A stretch of 64,000 nucleotides of DNA from Thioalkalivibrio sulfidiphilus HL-EbGr7 (GCF_000021985.1 NC_011901.1:3400555-3464554); one strand, 5' to 3'; counted from the first letter of the stretch, positions 8,573 through 19,503 are shown. Made by a program: numbers and translations. Notes: generated from the letters alone by a model not told the origin.

Positions 8573-8587
8573 GCACCATGATGGTGC
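8573..8587 (+). promoter_or_regulatory. NtrC-binding site 2 upstream of glnA
   Basis: GCACCATGATGGTGC is a perfect dyad with the GCACCA-N3-TGGTGC form of NtrC sites. It is centred about 98 bases upstream of the start point implied by the -24/-12 promoter at 8651–8666. Confidence 0.8.
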
Positions 8588-8650
8588 GGTTTTGTTTCCG
8601 CATCGATCCCTGACCCCCCTGCAGCCCTTGTTGCGCCGCCATTGGGCGGA

Positions 8651-8666
8651 TGGCATGGATCATGCT
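8651..8666 (+). promoter_or_regulatory. Sigma-54 (-24/-12) promoter of glnA
   Basis: TGGCATGGATCATGCT has the invariant GG and GC spaced by ten bases and agrees with TGGCAC-N5-TTGCT at all but two consensus positions. Together with the two upstream NtrC sites it indicates nitrogen-limitation control of glnA. Confidence 0.75.
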
Positions 8667-8767
8667 TCATAACAGGGCAGACGGTTCGCCAGGGCACCGA
8701 TGAAGCACCTGACGCACCGGTAACAACCATTTTTGACCACGTTTACTTACTCCCCGGAGGAGCAGGC

Positions 8768-10177
8768 ATGTCCCCAGCAGATGTGATGAAGATGATCAAG
8801 GAAAACGGCGTCAAGTTCGTCGACTTCCGTTTCACCGATACTCGCGGCAAGGAGCAGCACGTTTCCGTGCCTTCCCACACCATTGAAGAGGACGTCTTCG
8901 AGAGCGGCAAGATGTTCGACGGCTCCTCCATCGCCGGCTGGAAGGGCATCAACGAGTCCGACATGATCCTCATGCCCGACGCCGCCAGCGCCGTCATGGA
9001 CCCCTTCTTCGACGAGCCCACCCTGATCATCCGCTGCGGCGTCATCGAACCCGCCACCATGCAGGGCTATGACCGCTGCCCCCGTTCCCTGGCCCAGCGC
9101 GCAGAGGCCTACCTGGCCAGCACCGGCATCGCCGACGGCGCCCTGTTCGGCCCCGAGAACGAGTTCTTCGTGTTCGACGACGTGAAGTGGGGCAACGAGA
9201 TCTCCGGCTCCTTCTTCCGCGTGGACTCCGACGAGGCCTCCTGGAACTCCGAGAAGGTGTTCGAGGGCGGCAACATCGGTCACCGTCCCACCGTCAAGGG
9301 TGGCTACTTCCCCGTGCCCCCGGTGGACAGCCTGCAGGATCTGCGTTCCGCCATGTGCCTGGCCTTGGAAGAGATGGGTCTGACCACCGAGGTGCACCAC
9401 CACGAGGTGGCCACCGCCGGCCAGTGCGAGATCGGCGTCGGCGCCGCCAGCCTGACCCGCAAGGCCGACGAGGTGCAGATCCTCAAGTACGTGGTGCAGA
9501 ACGTGGCCCACAACTATGGCAAGACCGCCACCTTCATGCCCAAGCCCCTGGTGGGCGACAACGGCAGCGGCATGCACGTGCACATGTCCCTGTCCAAGGG
9601 CGGCGTGAACCTGTTCAGCGGTGACCAGTACGGCGGCCTGTCCGAGACCGCCCTGTACTACATCGGCGGCATCATCAAGCACGCCCGCGCGCTGAACGCC
9701 TTCACCAACGCCTCCACCAACAGCTACAAGCGTCTGGTGCCCGGTTTCGAGGCCCCGGTGATGCTGGCCTACTCCGCCCGCAACCGTTCCGCCTCCATCC
9801 GCATCCCGTTCGTGATGAGCCCCAAGGCCCGCCGAATCGAGGTGCGCTTCCCGGATTCCACCGCCAACCCCTACCTGGCCTTCTCGGCCATGATGATGGC
9901 TGGCCTGGACGGCATCCAGAACAAGATCCACCCCGGCGAGGCCATGGACAAGAACCTGTACGATCTGCCCCCCGAAGAGGAGAAGCAGATCCCGCAGGTG
10001 TGCCACGCCCTGGATCAGGCCCTCAACGCCCTGGACAAGGACCGCGACTTCCTCAAGGCCGGCGGCGTGTTCAGCGACGACATGATCGATGCCTACATCG
10101 CCCTGAAGATGGAAGAAGTGACCCGCCTGCGCATGACCACCCACCCGGTGGAGTACGATCTGTACTACAGCCTCTAA
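8768..10177 (+). CDS. glnA: Glutamine synthetase, type I
   Basis: Dodecameric enzyme that makes glutamine from glutamate, ammonia and ATP. At 469 residues it matches the GlnA class. Visible motifs include '[12 protein letters not shown]' (the ATP/Glu entry region), '[10 protein letters not shown]', 'NRSASIRIP' and the adenylylation loop [10 protein letters not shown], whose Tyr (codon 398, residue 397 without the Met) is the GlnE target. The enzyme is therefore probably controlled by reversible AMPylation. The ATG at 8768 follows a strong GGAGGAG site. It leads the nitrogen block DUF4124–ntrB–ntrC and is followed by its own terminator. Confidence 0.98.
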   Translation: MSPADVMKMIKENGVKFVDFRFTDTRGKEQHVSVPSHTIEEDVFESGKMFDGSSIAGWKGINESDMILMPDAASAVMDPFFDEPTLIIRCGVIEPATMQGYDRCPRSLAQRAEAYLASTGIADGALFGPENEFFVFDDVKWGNEISGSFFRVDSDEASWNSEKVFEGGNIGHRPTVKGGYFPVPPVDSLQDLRSAMCLALEEMGLTTEVHHHEVATAGQCEIGVGAASLTRKADEVQILKYVVQNVAHNYGKTATFMPKPLVGDNGSGMHVHMSLSKGGVNLFSGDQYGGLSETALYYIGGIIKHARALNAFTNASTNSYKRLVPGFEAPVMLAYSARNRSASIRIPFVMSPKARRIEVRFPDSTANPYLAFSAMMMAGLDGIQNKIHPGEAMDKNLYDLPPEEEKQIPQVCHALDQALNALDKDRDFLKAGGVFSDDMIDAYIALKMEEVTRLRMTTHPVEYDLYYSL

Positions 10178-10193
10178 AAAGGCTGCAGGCCCC

Positions 10194-10231
10194 AAAAAAG
10201 AAGGCCCCGCATTGCGGGGCCTTCTTTTTTT
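10194..10231 (+). terminator. Rho-independent terminator of glnA
   Basis: A perfect 17-base inverted repeat (10194–10210 with 10214–10231, GC core AGGCCCCGC, loop ATT) ends in a run of seven T. It also has an A-run on the other side and so could work in both directions. Confidence 0.95.
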
Positions 10232-10237
10232 GGGGCA

Positions 10238-10300
10238 AAGGCAAGAGGCAAGTAAAGGCATTGTTCCTCTTGTCTCTTGCCTCTTGTATCTTGTATCTGG
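10238..10300. repeat. Low-complexity repeat E, copy 3
   Basis: 'AAGGCAAGAGGCAAG' on the left is mirrored by 'CTTGTCTCTTGCCTCTTG' on the right, giving a loose inverted pair between the glnA terminator and the next gene. Confidence 0.7.
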
Positions 10301-10324
10301 TCCACCACACGCTAGGCTCTAACC

Positions 10325-10849
10325 ATGCGCCTCACATTCATACCCCTGCTGCTCCTCGCCCTCACGGCTTCCGCTCATGCCGACGTCTACCGCTGGACCG
10401 ATGCCGAGGGCAACGTGGTGTTCGGCGACAACCCGCCCGAAGGGGTCCAGGCGGAACGCATCCAGCTGCGTCAGCCCATGACCACCCCAGCCATGCCCCA
10501 GGCCCGGGAGATCCTGGAACGGGGGCGCGAGACCCGTGACGAGACCCCGGCCACGCCCTACGAGCGCCTGCGCATCGCCAGCCCCGGCGATGACGAACCG
10601 GTACGCGCCAACGACGGCAACTTCACCATCTCGGTGGAGATCCACCCGGAACTGCGCACCCAGTCGGGACACCGCCTGCGCCTGATCATGGACGGCAGCC
10701 CGGTGGGCACCAGCGACCGACCCCACTTCGAGATGCGCAACGTCGACCGCGGCACCCACCGGATCCGGGTCCAGGTCCTGGACCGTGAGGAGCGGGTGAT
10801 CCAGGAATCCGACAGCATCCAGTTCCACCTGCTGCGCCACCACATCTGA
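10325..10849 (+). CDS. DUF4124 domain periplasmic protein
   Basis: A 174-residue exported protein. The signal peptide 'MRLTFIPLLLLALTASAHA' is followed at once by the DUF4124 signature 'DVYRWTDAEGNVVFGDNPP'. The C-terminal 75 residues form a beta-rich segment ('NFTISVEIHPELRTQSG', 'LRLIMDG') resembling an Ig-like or carbohydrate-binding fold. Function is unknown for the family. Its position between glnA and ntrB is repeated in other gammaproteobacteria, though any role in nitrogen control is unproven. Confidence 0.88.
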   Translation: MRLTFIPLLLLALTASAHADVYRWTDAEGNVVFGDNPPEGVQAERIQLRQPMTTPAMPQAREILERGRETRDETPATPYERLRIASPGDDEPVRANDGNFTISVEIHPELRTQSGHRLRLIMDGSPVGTSDRPHFEMRNVDRGTHRIRVQVLDREERVIQESDSIQFHLLRHHI

Positions 10850-10905
10850 CCCCGCCGGGCCAGCGGCCCGACACCCCACCTCGGCAACCACATTCCAGGG
10901 CGCAC

Positions 10906-10920
10906 GCACCGATTTGGTGC
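10906..10920 (+). promoter_or_regulatory. NtrC-like site upstream of ntrB
   Basis: GCACCGATTTGGTGC matches GCACCA-N3-TGGTGC with one mismatch and is followed by AATAAT, a possible -10. An NtrC dimer here would cover that promoter, the layout used for NtrC autorepression at the E. coli glnL (ntrB) promoter. It is about 170 bases before the ntrB start. Confidence 0.6.
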
Positions 10921-11091
10921 AATAATGCATTCAGCCCTGTGATCAGGCACCGTCCTGGCGCCTGACCGTACCCGCCACCTGCTGGCCGGACCCCCTGAAA
11001 ACGCCGGTCTGCCGCGCCATGCCCCAGGGCTGTGCAGTGATCGCCGGTTTCTGCACCAGGCTGGTTTGCTTTTTGCATGGTGGTCATACGT

Positions 11092-12151
11092 ATGCCCAAG
11101 TCACAGACACCCTACCCCTACCTGATGGAAAACCTGACCACCGCCGTGCTGGTCCTGGATGCCCAACTGCATCTCAGCTACATGAACCCGGCGGCGGAAA
11201 TGCTGTTCGAGATCAGCCTGGGCAGGGTGCGGGGCCAGCCCATGGATGCCCTGGTGCGCGAGGACACCCAGCTGCGCACCAGCCTGGAGCATTCCCTGCG
11301 CACCGGGCACCCGTTCACCGAGCGCGAGCACGTGCTGCACCCGGTGCACGGCCACCAGGCCACCGTGGACATGACCGTCACGCCGCTCACCGAGACCCAC
11401 CAGCCCCGCCAGCTGCTGGTGGAACTGGTGCAGATCGACCGCCAGCTGCGCATCTCCCGGGAGGAGAGCCTGCTCAGCCAGCACGCCGCCACCCGCGCCC
11501 TGGTACGCGGCCTGGCCCACGAGATCAAGAACCCGCTGGGCGGCCTGCGCGGGGCTGCCCAGCTGCTGGAGCGGGAACTGCCGGACAAGGGGCTGCACGA
11601 GTACACGCGCATCATCATCGGCGAGGCGGATCGGTTGCAGGCCCTGGTGGACCGCATGCTCGGCCCCAACAACATCCCCCGCAAGAAGCTGCTCAACGTC
11701 CACGAGGTGCTGGAACACGTACGCAGCCTGCTCTCGGTGGAGGCCCCGGAAGGCGTGCACATCGACTCCGACTACGACCCGAGTATCCCCGAGCTCCTCG
11801 CCGACCGCGACCTGCTCATCCAGGCGGTGCTCAACATCGCCCGCAACGCCCTGCAGGCGGTGGGCGAGTCCGGGCGCATCGTGCTGCGCACCCGGGTGCT
11901 GCGCCAGTACACCGTGGGCCAGGTGCGCCACAAGCTGGTGGCCCGCATCCAGATCATCGACAACGGCCCGGGCATCCCCGAGGAGATGCGCGAGCGCATC
12001 TTCTACCCCATGGTGTCCGGCCGCGACGGCGGCACCGGCCTCGGCCTGTCCATCGCCCAATCCCTCATCAACCAGCACGGCGGGCTGATCGAATGCAGCT
12101 CACAGCCGGGCAAGACCGTCTTTTCGCTATTGATTCCGCTGGAGACCACGG

Positions 12152-12159
<8 letters not shown>
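11092..12159 (+). CDS. ntrB: Nitrogen-regulation sensor histidine kinase NtrB
   Basis: Cytoplasmic kinase/phosphatase that sets NtrC phosphorylation in response to the PII protein. The 355-residue protein has a PAS domain ('LMENLTTAVLVLDAQ' onward), an H-box with the phosphorylated His in GLAHEIKNPLGGLRG, an N-box (NIARNALQAV) and ATP-lid G-boxes (DNGPGIP, GGTGLGLSIA). I prefer the ATG at 11092 over the in-frame ATG at 11077, whose extra five residues are not family-like. Neither has a clear ribosome-binding site. It overlaps ntrC by eight bases. Confidence 0.95.
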
Positions 12160-13567
<1,408 letters not shown>

Positions 13568-13679
13568 GGCGGGCCATGCCCGCCGCAGAGAAACCCTGAA
13601 TCTCTGCACGCTCAGGGTGAGGGATGAGGCGTCAGGCCTCAGTCGGGAGTGTCGTGGGCCCGAATTCAAAGCCATTACC

Positions 13680-13748
13680 GTAGGTCGGCCTTCAGGCCGA
13701 CAGCGAAGGCTTCGGTGGGCAGCGGCGTCGGCCTGAAGGCCGACCTAC
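13680..13748. repeat. Palindromic repeat B, copy 2
   Basis: Inverted GTAGGTCGGCCTTCAGGCCG arms lie between the convergent ends of ntrC and mshQ. Nothing else is seen in the gap 13568–13766, so this hairpin probably closes both transcripts. Confidence 0.85.
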
Positions 13749-13766
13749 CTGCACTCTCCCCACGTT

Positions 13767-16700
13767 TCAAGGCAGCTCGCGGATGTAGATCTGCCGTTCG
13801 TTGCCACCGAACACACCGAAGGTGGCACGCCCCTCGGGGCCGCGCTGGTTGCCGTCGCCATCCCAGTCGAACTGCAGCCAGGGCAAGTCGGCGCCGCTGC
13901 TTACCGATAGATCCGGCCGCAGGTCCACGTAACCGGTATTTCCGGCACCCGGCGCTGTCAGGTTCACGTCCAGCCGCCCCGCCACGGCAGGGCTGCTGAG
14001 TACCGTGGCGGTGCTGGTGCCGCCGGAAAGCTGGATGTCCGGATTGAGGTGACCGGCATCCAGCGCCGTGCAGCTGTCATCCAGATTGATGCGAAACCCG
14101 CCGTCTCGGAAATAACTCGTATACATGGGCACGGTCAGGGGCAACAGCTCCGGCCCATGGGCGTTGCCCATCTCCAGTCGTCCCCAGCGCTGTTCGTCCT
14201 CGTCGGCCGGGAAGTCCACGTCGAATCGGAACGGGTTGTCCCCATACACCACTCCGTCCCCATCCTCCACAGTGAACGATATTTGCACCTGACCGTTGAC
14301 CGGATCCACCGGCGTACCGTTTCGTTCGTAGGTGAACTCACCCGCGAAGCCCACCACCACCTCGCCCTGGCAGCCGCCCGATGCACAATCGATGGCGTCA
14401 TGACTGGCATCGATCACAAAGCTCACCCCCACCGGTAGCGGTTCGGGCTGACCGGCATGGGCGTAGTCCGGCGCGATATCCGTCAGGCGCCACCAGGCAC
14501 CGTCGTAGTTGCGGGTGGTCACACCATGGCGATTACGCGCCGTGATACGTATCTCCGGTGCGGTGGCATAACCAAACCACTGCGACATGTAGGTGAAACC
14601 TCCGCCGCAGGCGGCCTCGAATTCGGGACTGTTGTCCAGAACAACCTGGAAATCATAGGGCGTGAAGCGCCCCAGGTTGTCGCTCAGGCCCCCATTCACA
14701 TCTACCCCGTGGTAGGTTCCCGGCAACGGCGATGCGCTGACGCGAAACACACCCACCTCCGAGATCTCCTGGTCCGGGATCTCGGCCACACCTGCATCGG
14801 CCGCGGTCAGACTGACACTGCCCACAGCAAGCACGCCACCCACGCCCGGCAGCGGGGCCAGCGGCTCCGAAGTGAGCGGGATGTTGTTCAGCCGGAAATT
14901 GGGTGTCACTCGTGCCGCCCGGTTCATGCACAGATCACCGCCATCGTCGTCCCGCCATGCAACTGCCGAGACACGCAGCGGAAACTGCTCACCCGCACGA
15001 CGGAAGACACTGCAGGACGGTGATGCCGGATCACAATCGGCGTTCGCGGCAGGCGTGTCCACACACAGGCCTGCCGGACGGACCACGAACTGGCCACTGC
15101 CGGTCATCACCAGGCCGGCTTCTTCCTCCTGTCCGTCGAACCGCGCATGCAGCGTGAGCAGGCCGGCATCCTGATAAAGCAGCGCAAGCTGTGCCTGAGC
15201 ATTATCGTCGAAGACCAGGGACACCGCCGTTCCGGGGTCTGCAGAACCCAGGGTCACACCATCCACCGACAGTGCCAGGGTGCCGGTGCCCGGATCCGCA
15301 TAGTCGAACCACATGCCTACATCACGCGCACCTGAGAAGGCCGGGGCGCACGTGCCCGGGCCGGCGGGATCGGCGCTTAGCGCACTGATGGTTACAGGCT
15401 GCGCCACACGCCCGGCGAGCATGGGTTCTGCGGCCGTGAAGTCGAACTCGAACCCGGACAGGGAGAACACCATGTCACAGGTCTCTACACCCCCGCTGAA
15501 GCAACGGAGCGCGCTCTGCACGGGTGGATCCACCGCCGCCACCTGCAAGTTGACCGTGCCCGGCGTGGTGTAACGCAGAGCAACGCTTGCACTGCCGTTG
15601 ACGGTAACCGGATTGGGACTCCACACGCCTCCGGCCGGGGCCGTCAAGAGCGTGACAACCACCGGGTCCGCGAACAGGCTCGTGCACTCAGCATCGGCGC
15701 ATGCCTGAACCACCACTGACTCCGGCATACAGGTCAGACCCTGACCGTCGTGCAGCAACCGGATGTGATGGGGGCTGGCCGTCTCACAGGGATGTGTTGC
15801 GTTCATCACGGAGAGAACATCGTCGGTGGTGAGCGAGCCCCGGTAAACGCGCACCTCATCGATCAGACCGGAAAACTCATAGCTACGGCCCACGTCATTG
15901 CCGATGCGCAGCGGATCGCCATTGGTGATCAGGCTGTCGACTGGAAATACCAGCGTCGCTGCCGAGGCCCCGTTCACATACAGGGTGAGTGAGGTTGGCG
16001 CGAACACCAGTGCCACATGAGTCCATTGTCCCGTGGCCGGCAGCGCGGTGCTGACTTCCCAGCCGCTCGTGCTGTGTCCGCCCACCGTCATGGCGCGACC
16101 CTTGAGCACACCGTCCTCGGAAAAGATGCCCATCTGCGCACGTCCCGCGCCACCGCCATGGACGGACTTGGCCATCACCTGGCGAATGGTCCCGGACCAG
16201 GTGTTTGGGCGGATCCAGGCGGTGTAGGTCAGTGCGCTGGTGCCGGTGAGGTTCGGGTGGCCGGGCACCTCCACATAGGCAGAGCTGCCGTCGAAAACAC
16301 CGTAACGGCAGGTACCCGGATCGCCGGGAATGGCCGGTGTTGAGATCGCAGTTTGCGCGCTGCCGATAGCCGTGCCGTGGCGTCCGTTGCCACTGGAGTC
16401 TTGAACCTCGCCAGCCGCTCCGCTCCAGACCGGCTCCTCCATGCGCCAGTGAGCCGCAAGGCCCAGGTTGAGCGGGCGCAGTACCAGCGCCTGTGCAATC
16501 CAGTTCGTGTTCGGACCGCTGGCCTGGCGCACGCCCGTGTTCCCCGGGCTGCGTATCTCACCGGCCATCCGGATGGCCGCGCCATTGGGGCCGGCACCTG
16601 TTTCGTGGTTGAACACCTGACCCATGCCCGACGGCAGACCCAGTGCGGTGTTGCCATTGGCCGAAGCGAAGCTGGTGAGCAGGCGACTGCCGTCAATGCT

Positions 16701-17183
16701 GACCAGCACCGATGGCGCGGTCAGTGTTGTGCCGGACCCGCCCTGCCCGGCATGGACACTGACCGGATTGTGCGGATCGACGCCCCTGAAGAGCGCGATT
16801 CCGCCGGCCGCCCGTGTACTGGCAAACGTCCATGTATAGGAAGGCGGTTCCGTCGGGCCCGCAACGCGCACATAGAGGCGTTGCGTGAGGTTTGGTCCGC
16901 TTGTCCTTGAATCAGTACGCACCAGTGTCCAACCGGCGGGCGCGGTTACCGGCGACGTGTGGCGCACAGCCACTTGCGCGATCATGACATCGCCCTCGAC
17001 TGCGCCAGCCGGCACGGAGAGGCTCAGGGAAGTGGCAGGGCTCGAATCGCCCGTCGTACTGATTCCTTCCAGCGTGATCTCGGCCCGCGACGCTGTCGCG
17101 ATGAGACACAGCAGTAGTAGACCGGCAAGCCGAACCAGCGTGTTGAACGCCGCAACACCCACCGAATGTCTACCCAGGTTCAC
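13767..17183 (-). CDS. mshQ: MSHA biogenesis protein MshQ, with LamG domain
   Basis: A 1138-residue exported protein, the last gene of the msh locus. After an N-terminal signal segment (about residues 15–34) come beta-rich repeats. Near residues 240–470 is a concanavalin-like LamG domain ('AHWRMEEPVWSG', 'GTCRYGVFDGSSAYVEVPG', 'LIDEVRVYRGSLTTDD'), and then the long DUF6701 region typical of MshQ. Cysteines are numerous, as expected outside the cytoplasm. It is thought to act at the pilus surface or tip, possibly as an adhesin; that role is inferred. GTG start overlapping mshP by four bases (GTGA). Confidence 0.9.
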   Translation of the reverse strand: MNLGRHSVGVAAFNTLVRLAGLLLLCLIATASRAEITLEGISTTGDSSPATSLSLSVPAGAVEGDVMIAQVAVRHTSPVTAPAGWTLVRTDSRTSGPNLTQRLYVRVAGPTEPPSYTWTFASTRAAGGIALFRGVDPHNPVSVHAGQGGSGTTLTAPSVLVSIDGSRLLTSFASANGNTALGLPSGMGQVFNHETGAGPNGAAIRMAGEIRSPGNTGVRQASGPNTNWIAQALVLRPLNLGLAAHWRMEEPVWSGAAGEVQDSSGNGRHGTAIGSAQTAISTPAIPGDPGTCRYGVFDGSSAYVEVPGHPNLTGTSALTYTAWIRPNTWSGTIRQVMAKSVHGGGAGRAQMGIFSEDGVLKGRAMTVGGHSTSGWEVSTALPATGQWTHVALVFAPTSLTLYVNGASAATLVFPVDSLITNGDPLRIGNDVGRSYEFSGLIDEVRVYRGSLTTDDVLSVMNATHPCETASPHHIRLLHDGQGLTCMPESVVVQACADAECTSLFADPVVVTLLTAPAGGVWSPNPVTVNGSASVALRYTTPGTVNLQVAAVDPPVQSALRCFSGGVETCDMVFSLSGFEFDFTAAEPMLAGRVAQPVTISALSADPAGPGTCAPAFSGARDVGMWFDYADPGTGTLALSVDGVTLGSADPGTAVSLVFDDNAQAQLALLYQDAGLLTLHARFDGQEEEAGLVMTGSGQFVVRPAGLCVDTPAANADCDPASPSCSVFRRAGEQFPLRVSAVAWRDDDGGDLCMNRAARVTPNFRLNNIPLTSEPLAPLPGVGGVLAVGSVSLTAADAGVAEIPDQEISEVGVFRVSASPLPGTYHGVDVNGGLSDNLGRFTPYDFQVVLDNSPEFEAACGGGFTYMSQWFGYATAPEIRITARNRHGVTTRNYDGAWWRLTDIAPDYAHAGQPEPLPVGVSFVIDASHDAIDCASGGCQGEVVVGFAGEFTYERNGTPVDPVNGQVQISFTVEDGDGVVYGDNPFRFDVDFPADEDEQRWGRLEMGNAHGPELLPLTVPMYTSYFRDGGFRINLDDSCTALDAGHLNPDIQLSGGTSTATVLSSPAVAGRLDVNLTAPGAGNTGYVDLRPDLSVSSGADLPWLQFDWDGDGNQRGPEGRATFGVFGGNERQIYIRELP

Positions 17184-17575
17184 GACTGATCCACCACGCT
17201 GATACGAATGGTACGGCTCACCAGTGTGCCCGACTCGATGCTGCCTCTGGCAGCCGACGCGGTAATGCGGTACACCGGGTAATCGCTGCCGGCTTCATCC
17301 ACAATCCAGTTCTGACAGTCTATGGTCACAGTGAATCCCTCAACAGTCACGGAGCCACTTACCGTTCCACATCCACCGGCAATCGCCTGGGCGACAGCCG
17401 CATCTGCACCACTGCGAGCCGCATAGTGAGCCCGCAGGGCCTCCAAGCCCTGGGCGGTGGTGACACTGCGCCCGGAGAGCAACAGGGCTGAGACGGTCGC
17501 CACCGCGAGGATACCGGTGATCAGCAGCACCGCCGAGATCAGCGCGAAGCCCTGTTGATGATGTCTGTCTCTCAT
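17180..17575 (-). CDS. mshP: MSHA pilin-like protein MshP
   Basis: A 131-residue minor pilin-like membrane protein. A short basic leader 'MRDRHHQQG' precedes 'FALISAVLLITGILAVATVSALLLSG', a single N-terminal membrane helix in place of the canonical TLIE start. It has the PilX/MshP look, with two cysteines (CGTVSG and DCQN) likely to form a disulfide. It overlaps mshO by four bases (ATGA) and mshQ by four. Confidence 0.88.
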   Translation of the reverse strand: MRDRHHQQGFALISAVLLITGILAVATVSALLLSGRSVTTAQGLEALRAHYAARSGADAAVAQAIAGGCGTVSGSVTVEGFTVTIDCQNWIVDEAGSDYPVYRITASAARGSIESGTLVSRTIRISVVDQS

Positions 17576-18456
17576 GGTGTGTTCAGCACGTGTACCTGTT
17601 GCAACAGGGAGACCGTCTCCCCTGCCTCGCTGAGGCTCAGCCGTATCGACACCAAACCGTTGCGCGTACCCGCGCCGGGGTCGAAGCGAATATCACATCC
17701 CGCGACAAACCGCGCTGCCGTATCCCCGGCACCCAGCTCGGTGCTGGACACCGGCTGGCTGCTCTGAAAGCCGTATCCCTGGTGGCGGGTCAACACGCCA
17801 GCGACGGGATCACAGACATAACTCACGGGCGAAGACACCAGCTGAAAACGCTGGGCAGGAGACGCGAATGGAAACCGGTGTGCCGCTGCCAGGGCGATAT
17901 AGGTGCTGCTGCTGCCCGCTGCATCCACCGGCGCCCGGTTGTCGCTTGCATAGGCGTTGCCCTGCCCGCCCACAGCCGTCAGGTTGTAGATCACCACGGC
18001 GCTTCCCGGTCCGGGTGCCGAGGGCAGCGGACCCATCACGTCGAAGCCGGTGTCCGTGCTGCCGAAATCCAGGATATCGCCGCTGCCATCCCCAGCCAGG
18101 GTCGCGCGGTAACGTCCCCCCGACAGAGTGGGAATGAACTCCAGAACCGTTCGCCCGCCGGCGCTCTGGACACGCACACTGTTCGGCAGCGCCGCACGCA
18201 ATTCTCGGGTCATGAGCATCAGCGCCGAATCGGCCGCCTCCACCAGTTCGGCCCGCCGCTTCATGTCGTCGAAGGCGCGAAACGGCTGCACGATGAACAC
18301 CGAAGACACGGCCACCAGCGCACCCAGCAGCACGATGACCATGATCATTTCGATCAGGGTGAAACCACTTTGAAGTGGGAAGGGCGAATTGGGAAGTGCG
18401 AAGGACAAACCGGCCTCCCTCTTGCCTCTTGTCACTTGTCTCTTGCCTCCGCGCAT
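17572..18456 (-). CDS. mshO: MSHA minor prepilin MshO, with an unusually long leader
   Basis: A 294-residue type IV prepilin. The peptidase site G|FTLIEM lies after residue 31, followed by the hydrophobic helix and a beta-rich head. The ATG at 18456 begins three bases after the mshD stop. A GTG at codon 8 is preceded by GGAGG ten bases away and may be the real start, giving a 24-residue leader. Either way the leader codons are made of the low-complexity repeat at 18373–18450, read in frame. Typical prepilin leaders are 5–25 residues, so processing should still be possible. Confidence 0.88.
   Translation of the reverse strand: MRGGKRQVTRGKREAGLSFALPNSPFPLQSGFTLIEMIMVIVLLGALVAVSSVFIVQPFRAFDDMKRRAELVEAADSALMLMTRELRAALPNSVRVQSAGGRTVLEFIPTLSGGRYRATLAGDGSGDILDFGSTDTGFDVMGPLPSAPGPGSAVVIYNLTAVGGQGNAYASDNRAPVDAAGSSSTYIALAAAHRFPFASPAQRFQLVSSPVSYVCDPVAGVLTRHQGYGFQSSQPVSSTELGAGDTAARFVAGCDIRFDPGAGTRNGLVSIRLSLSEAGETVSLLQQVHVLNTP
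18373..18450. repeat. Low-complexity repeat E, copy 4, inside the mshO leader
   Basis: 'GAAGTGGGAAGGGCGAATTG' and then 'CTCTTGCCTCTTGTCACTTG' type units occupy the bases between the mshO start and the codons for QSGFTLIE. The insertion point lies directly against the conserved prepilin cleavage region. Confidence 0.75.
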
Positions 18457-18459
18457 TGC

Positions 18460-19032
18460 TCAGTACTGCGCCCTGTAGCCGGCCAGTGAGAGATTGATGG
18501 GCTGGCTCGTGTGGCTGACCTGCACCTCCACTCGCCGGGCCGCGACGCCACCGAGACTCGTATCAGACACATTGACCGTGACGCGATAGGCTGACAACCC
18601 GGGCAGACCATTCCCCTGCTGGTCCGTGGGTGTTTGTGCGTTGATGCAATCGTAGGCCGCAACGCCCAGCCACTGGTCTCGCGGGCCGGCGCAGTCTGCC
18701 GGTCCGTCATAGGGCCGCAGCAGGGCCTCTTCCAGATAGGATTGCGCGATGTAGACCGCCTGGGTCTGGATCATGGGGTCCACGCTGCGCGCAGCCACGT
18801 TGGCCACCAGCAGCATCACACCGCCCACCGCCGCGCCGATGACGACGATGGCGATGATCAGTTCGATGAGGGTGAAGCCCCTTTGAAGTGGCAAGTGGCA
18901 AGTGGCAAGTGGCAAGGTTGCGCCGCTTCGCGACGAGCTGGATGGTTTAGATCGGGCTTTAGTCCGTTCCACGGGTACCGGTGTTCCCTTGCCACTAGCC
19001 ACTAGCCAGTTGCCACTGCCCTTAACCAACAT
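18460..19032 (-). CDS. mshD: MSHA minor prepilin MshD, with a 52-residue leader
   Basis: A 190-residue type IV prepilin with the cleavage motif RG|FTLIEL after residue 52 in the reading chosen here, then the membrane helix and 'QTQAVYIAQSYLEEALLRP', characteristic of MshD. The ATG at 19032 overlaps the mshC stop by 11 bases, the spacing expected in this tightly packed operon. The leader is far longer than normal because a composite repeat E (18881–19020) sits in frame between the start and the cleavage site. A later TTG could give a 13-residue leader, but it lacks a ribosome-binding site. Confidence 0.85.
   Translation of the reverse strand: MLVKGSGNWLVASGKGTPVPVERTKARSKPSSSSRSGATLPLATCHLPLQRGFTLIELIIAIVVIGAAVGGVMLLVANVAARSVDPMIQTQAVYIAQSYLEEALLRPYDGPADCAGPRDQWLGVAAYDCINAQTPTDQQGNGLPGLSAYRVTVNVSDTSLGGVAARRVEVQVSHTSQPINLSLAGYRAQY
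18881..19020. repeat. Composite repeat E, copies 5 and 6, inside the mshD leader
   Basis: Four tandem 'AAGTGGC' units at 18884–18914 and an inverted set 'CTTGCCACTAGCCACTAGCC' at 18988–19015 bound about 70 bases of unrelated sequence. The whole unit is a multiple of three in effect, since the mshD frame reads through it without a stop. Confidence 0.75.
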
Positions 19033-19462
19033 AACCGGCACTGGAAATCGTGATGGTTCGGGGCCCGACACTGATACTGCCACCACTGGAACGACCCAGC
19101 CCGTCGAAGGTGACCGTGAGCGCGCCTACGGTCAGCCCGGACGGCACGGTTCCCTGGTAAGCGCCACCCCGTACCGGCTGTCGTGCCGCCTGGGTGAAAC
19201 CACCGCTGCCACAGGACTGGCCTGCGGCATCTGCGCGCAGGAAGACCCCGTACTCCCCGGCCGTCACCCGCACCTGTACCTCGCAGCCGGAGGCGGAAGC
19301 AAGGGCACGGGCGTGACGAAACGCCGCCTTCAACTCCTGTTCGAAGGCAGCGGCGTCCAAACCAGTGCGGTCCATCAGGCGCGGCAGGGCAAAAACCGAG
19401 ACCGCACCCAGCAGCAGGATGACCGTGACCAGCTCGATCAGCGTAAAACCCCGTGACCTCAT
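19022..19462 (-). CDS. mshC: MSHA minor prepilin MshC
   Basis: A 146-residue prepilin with a short leader MRSRG and cleavage before FTLIELVTVILLLGAV, then 'FALPRLMDRTGLDAAAFEQE' and a GspH-like head with paired cysteines (GCEV and QSCGSG). It is a minor pilin of the MSHA assembly. The gene follows mshA in the same direction after a 41-base gap and overlaps mshD. Confidence 0.92.
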   Translation of the reverse strand: MRSRGFTLIELVTVILLLGAVSVFALPRLMDRTGLDAAAFEQELKAAFRHARALASASGCEVQVRVTAGEYGVFLRADAAGQSCGSGGFTQAARQPVRGGAYQGTVPSGLTVGALTVTFDGLGRSSGGSISVGPRTITISSAGYVG

Positions 19463-19503
19463 GCCAGATCCTCAGCCCGGTGATCATGCCGAGCCGGGAT
19501 GCA

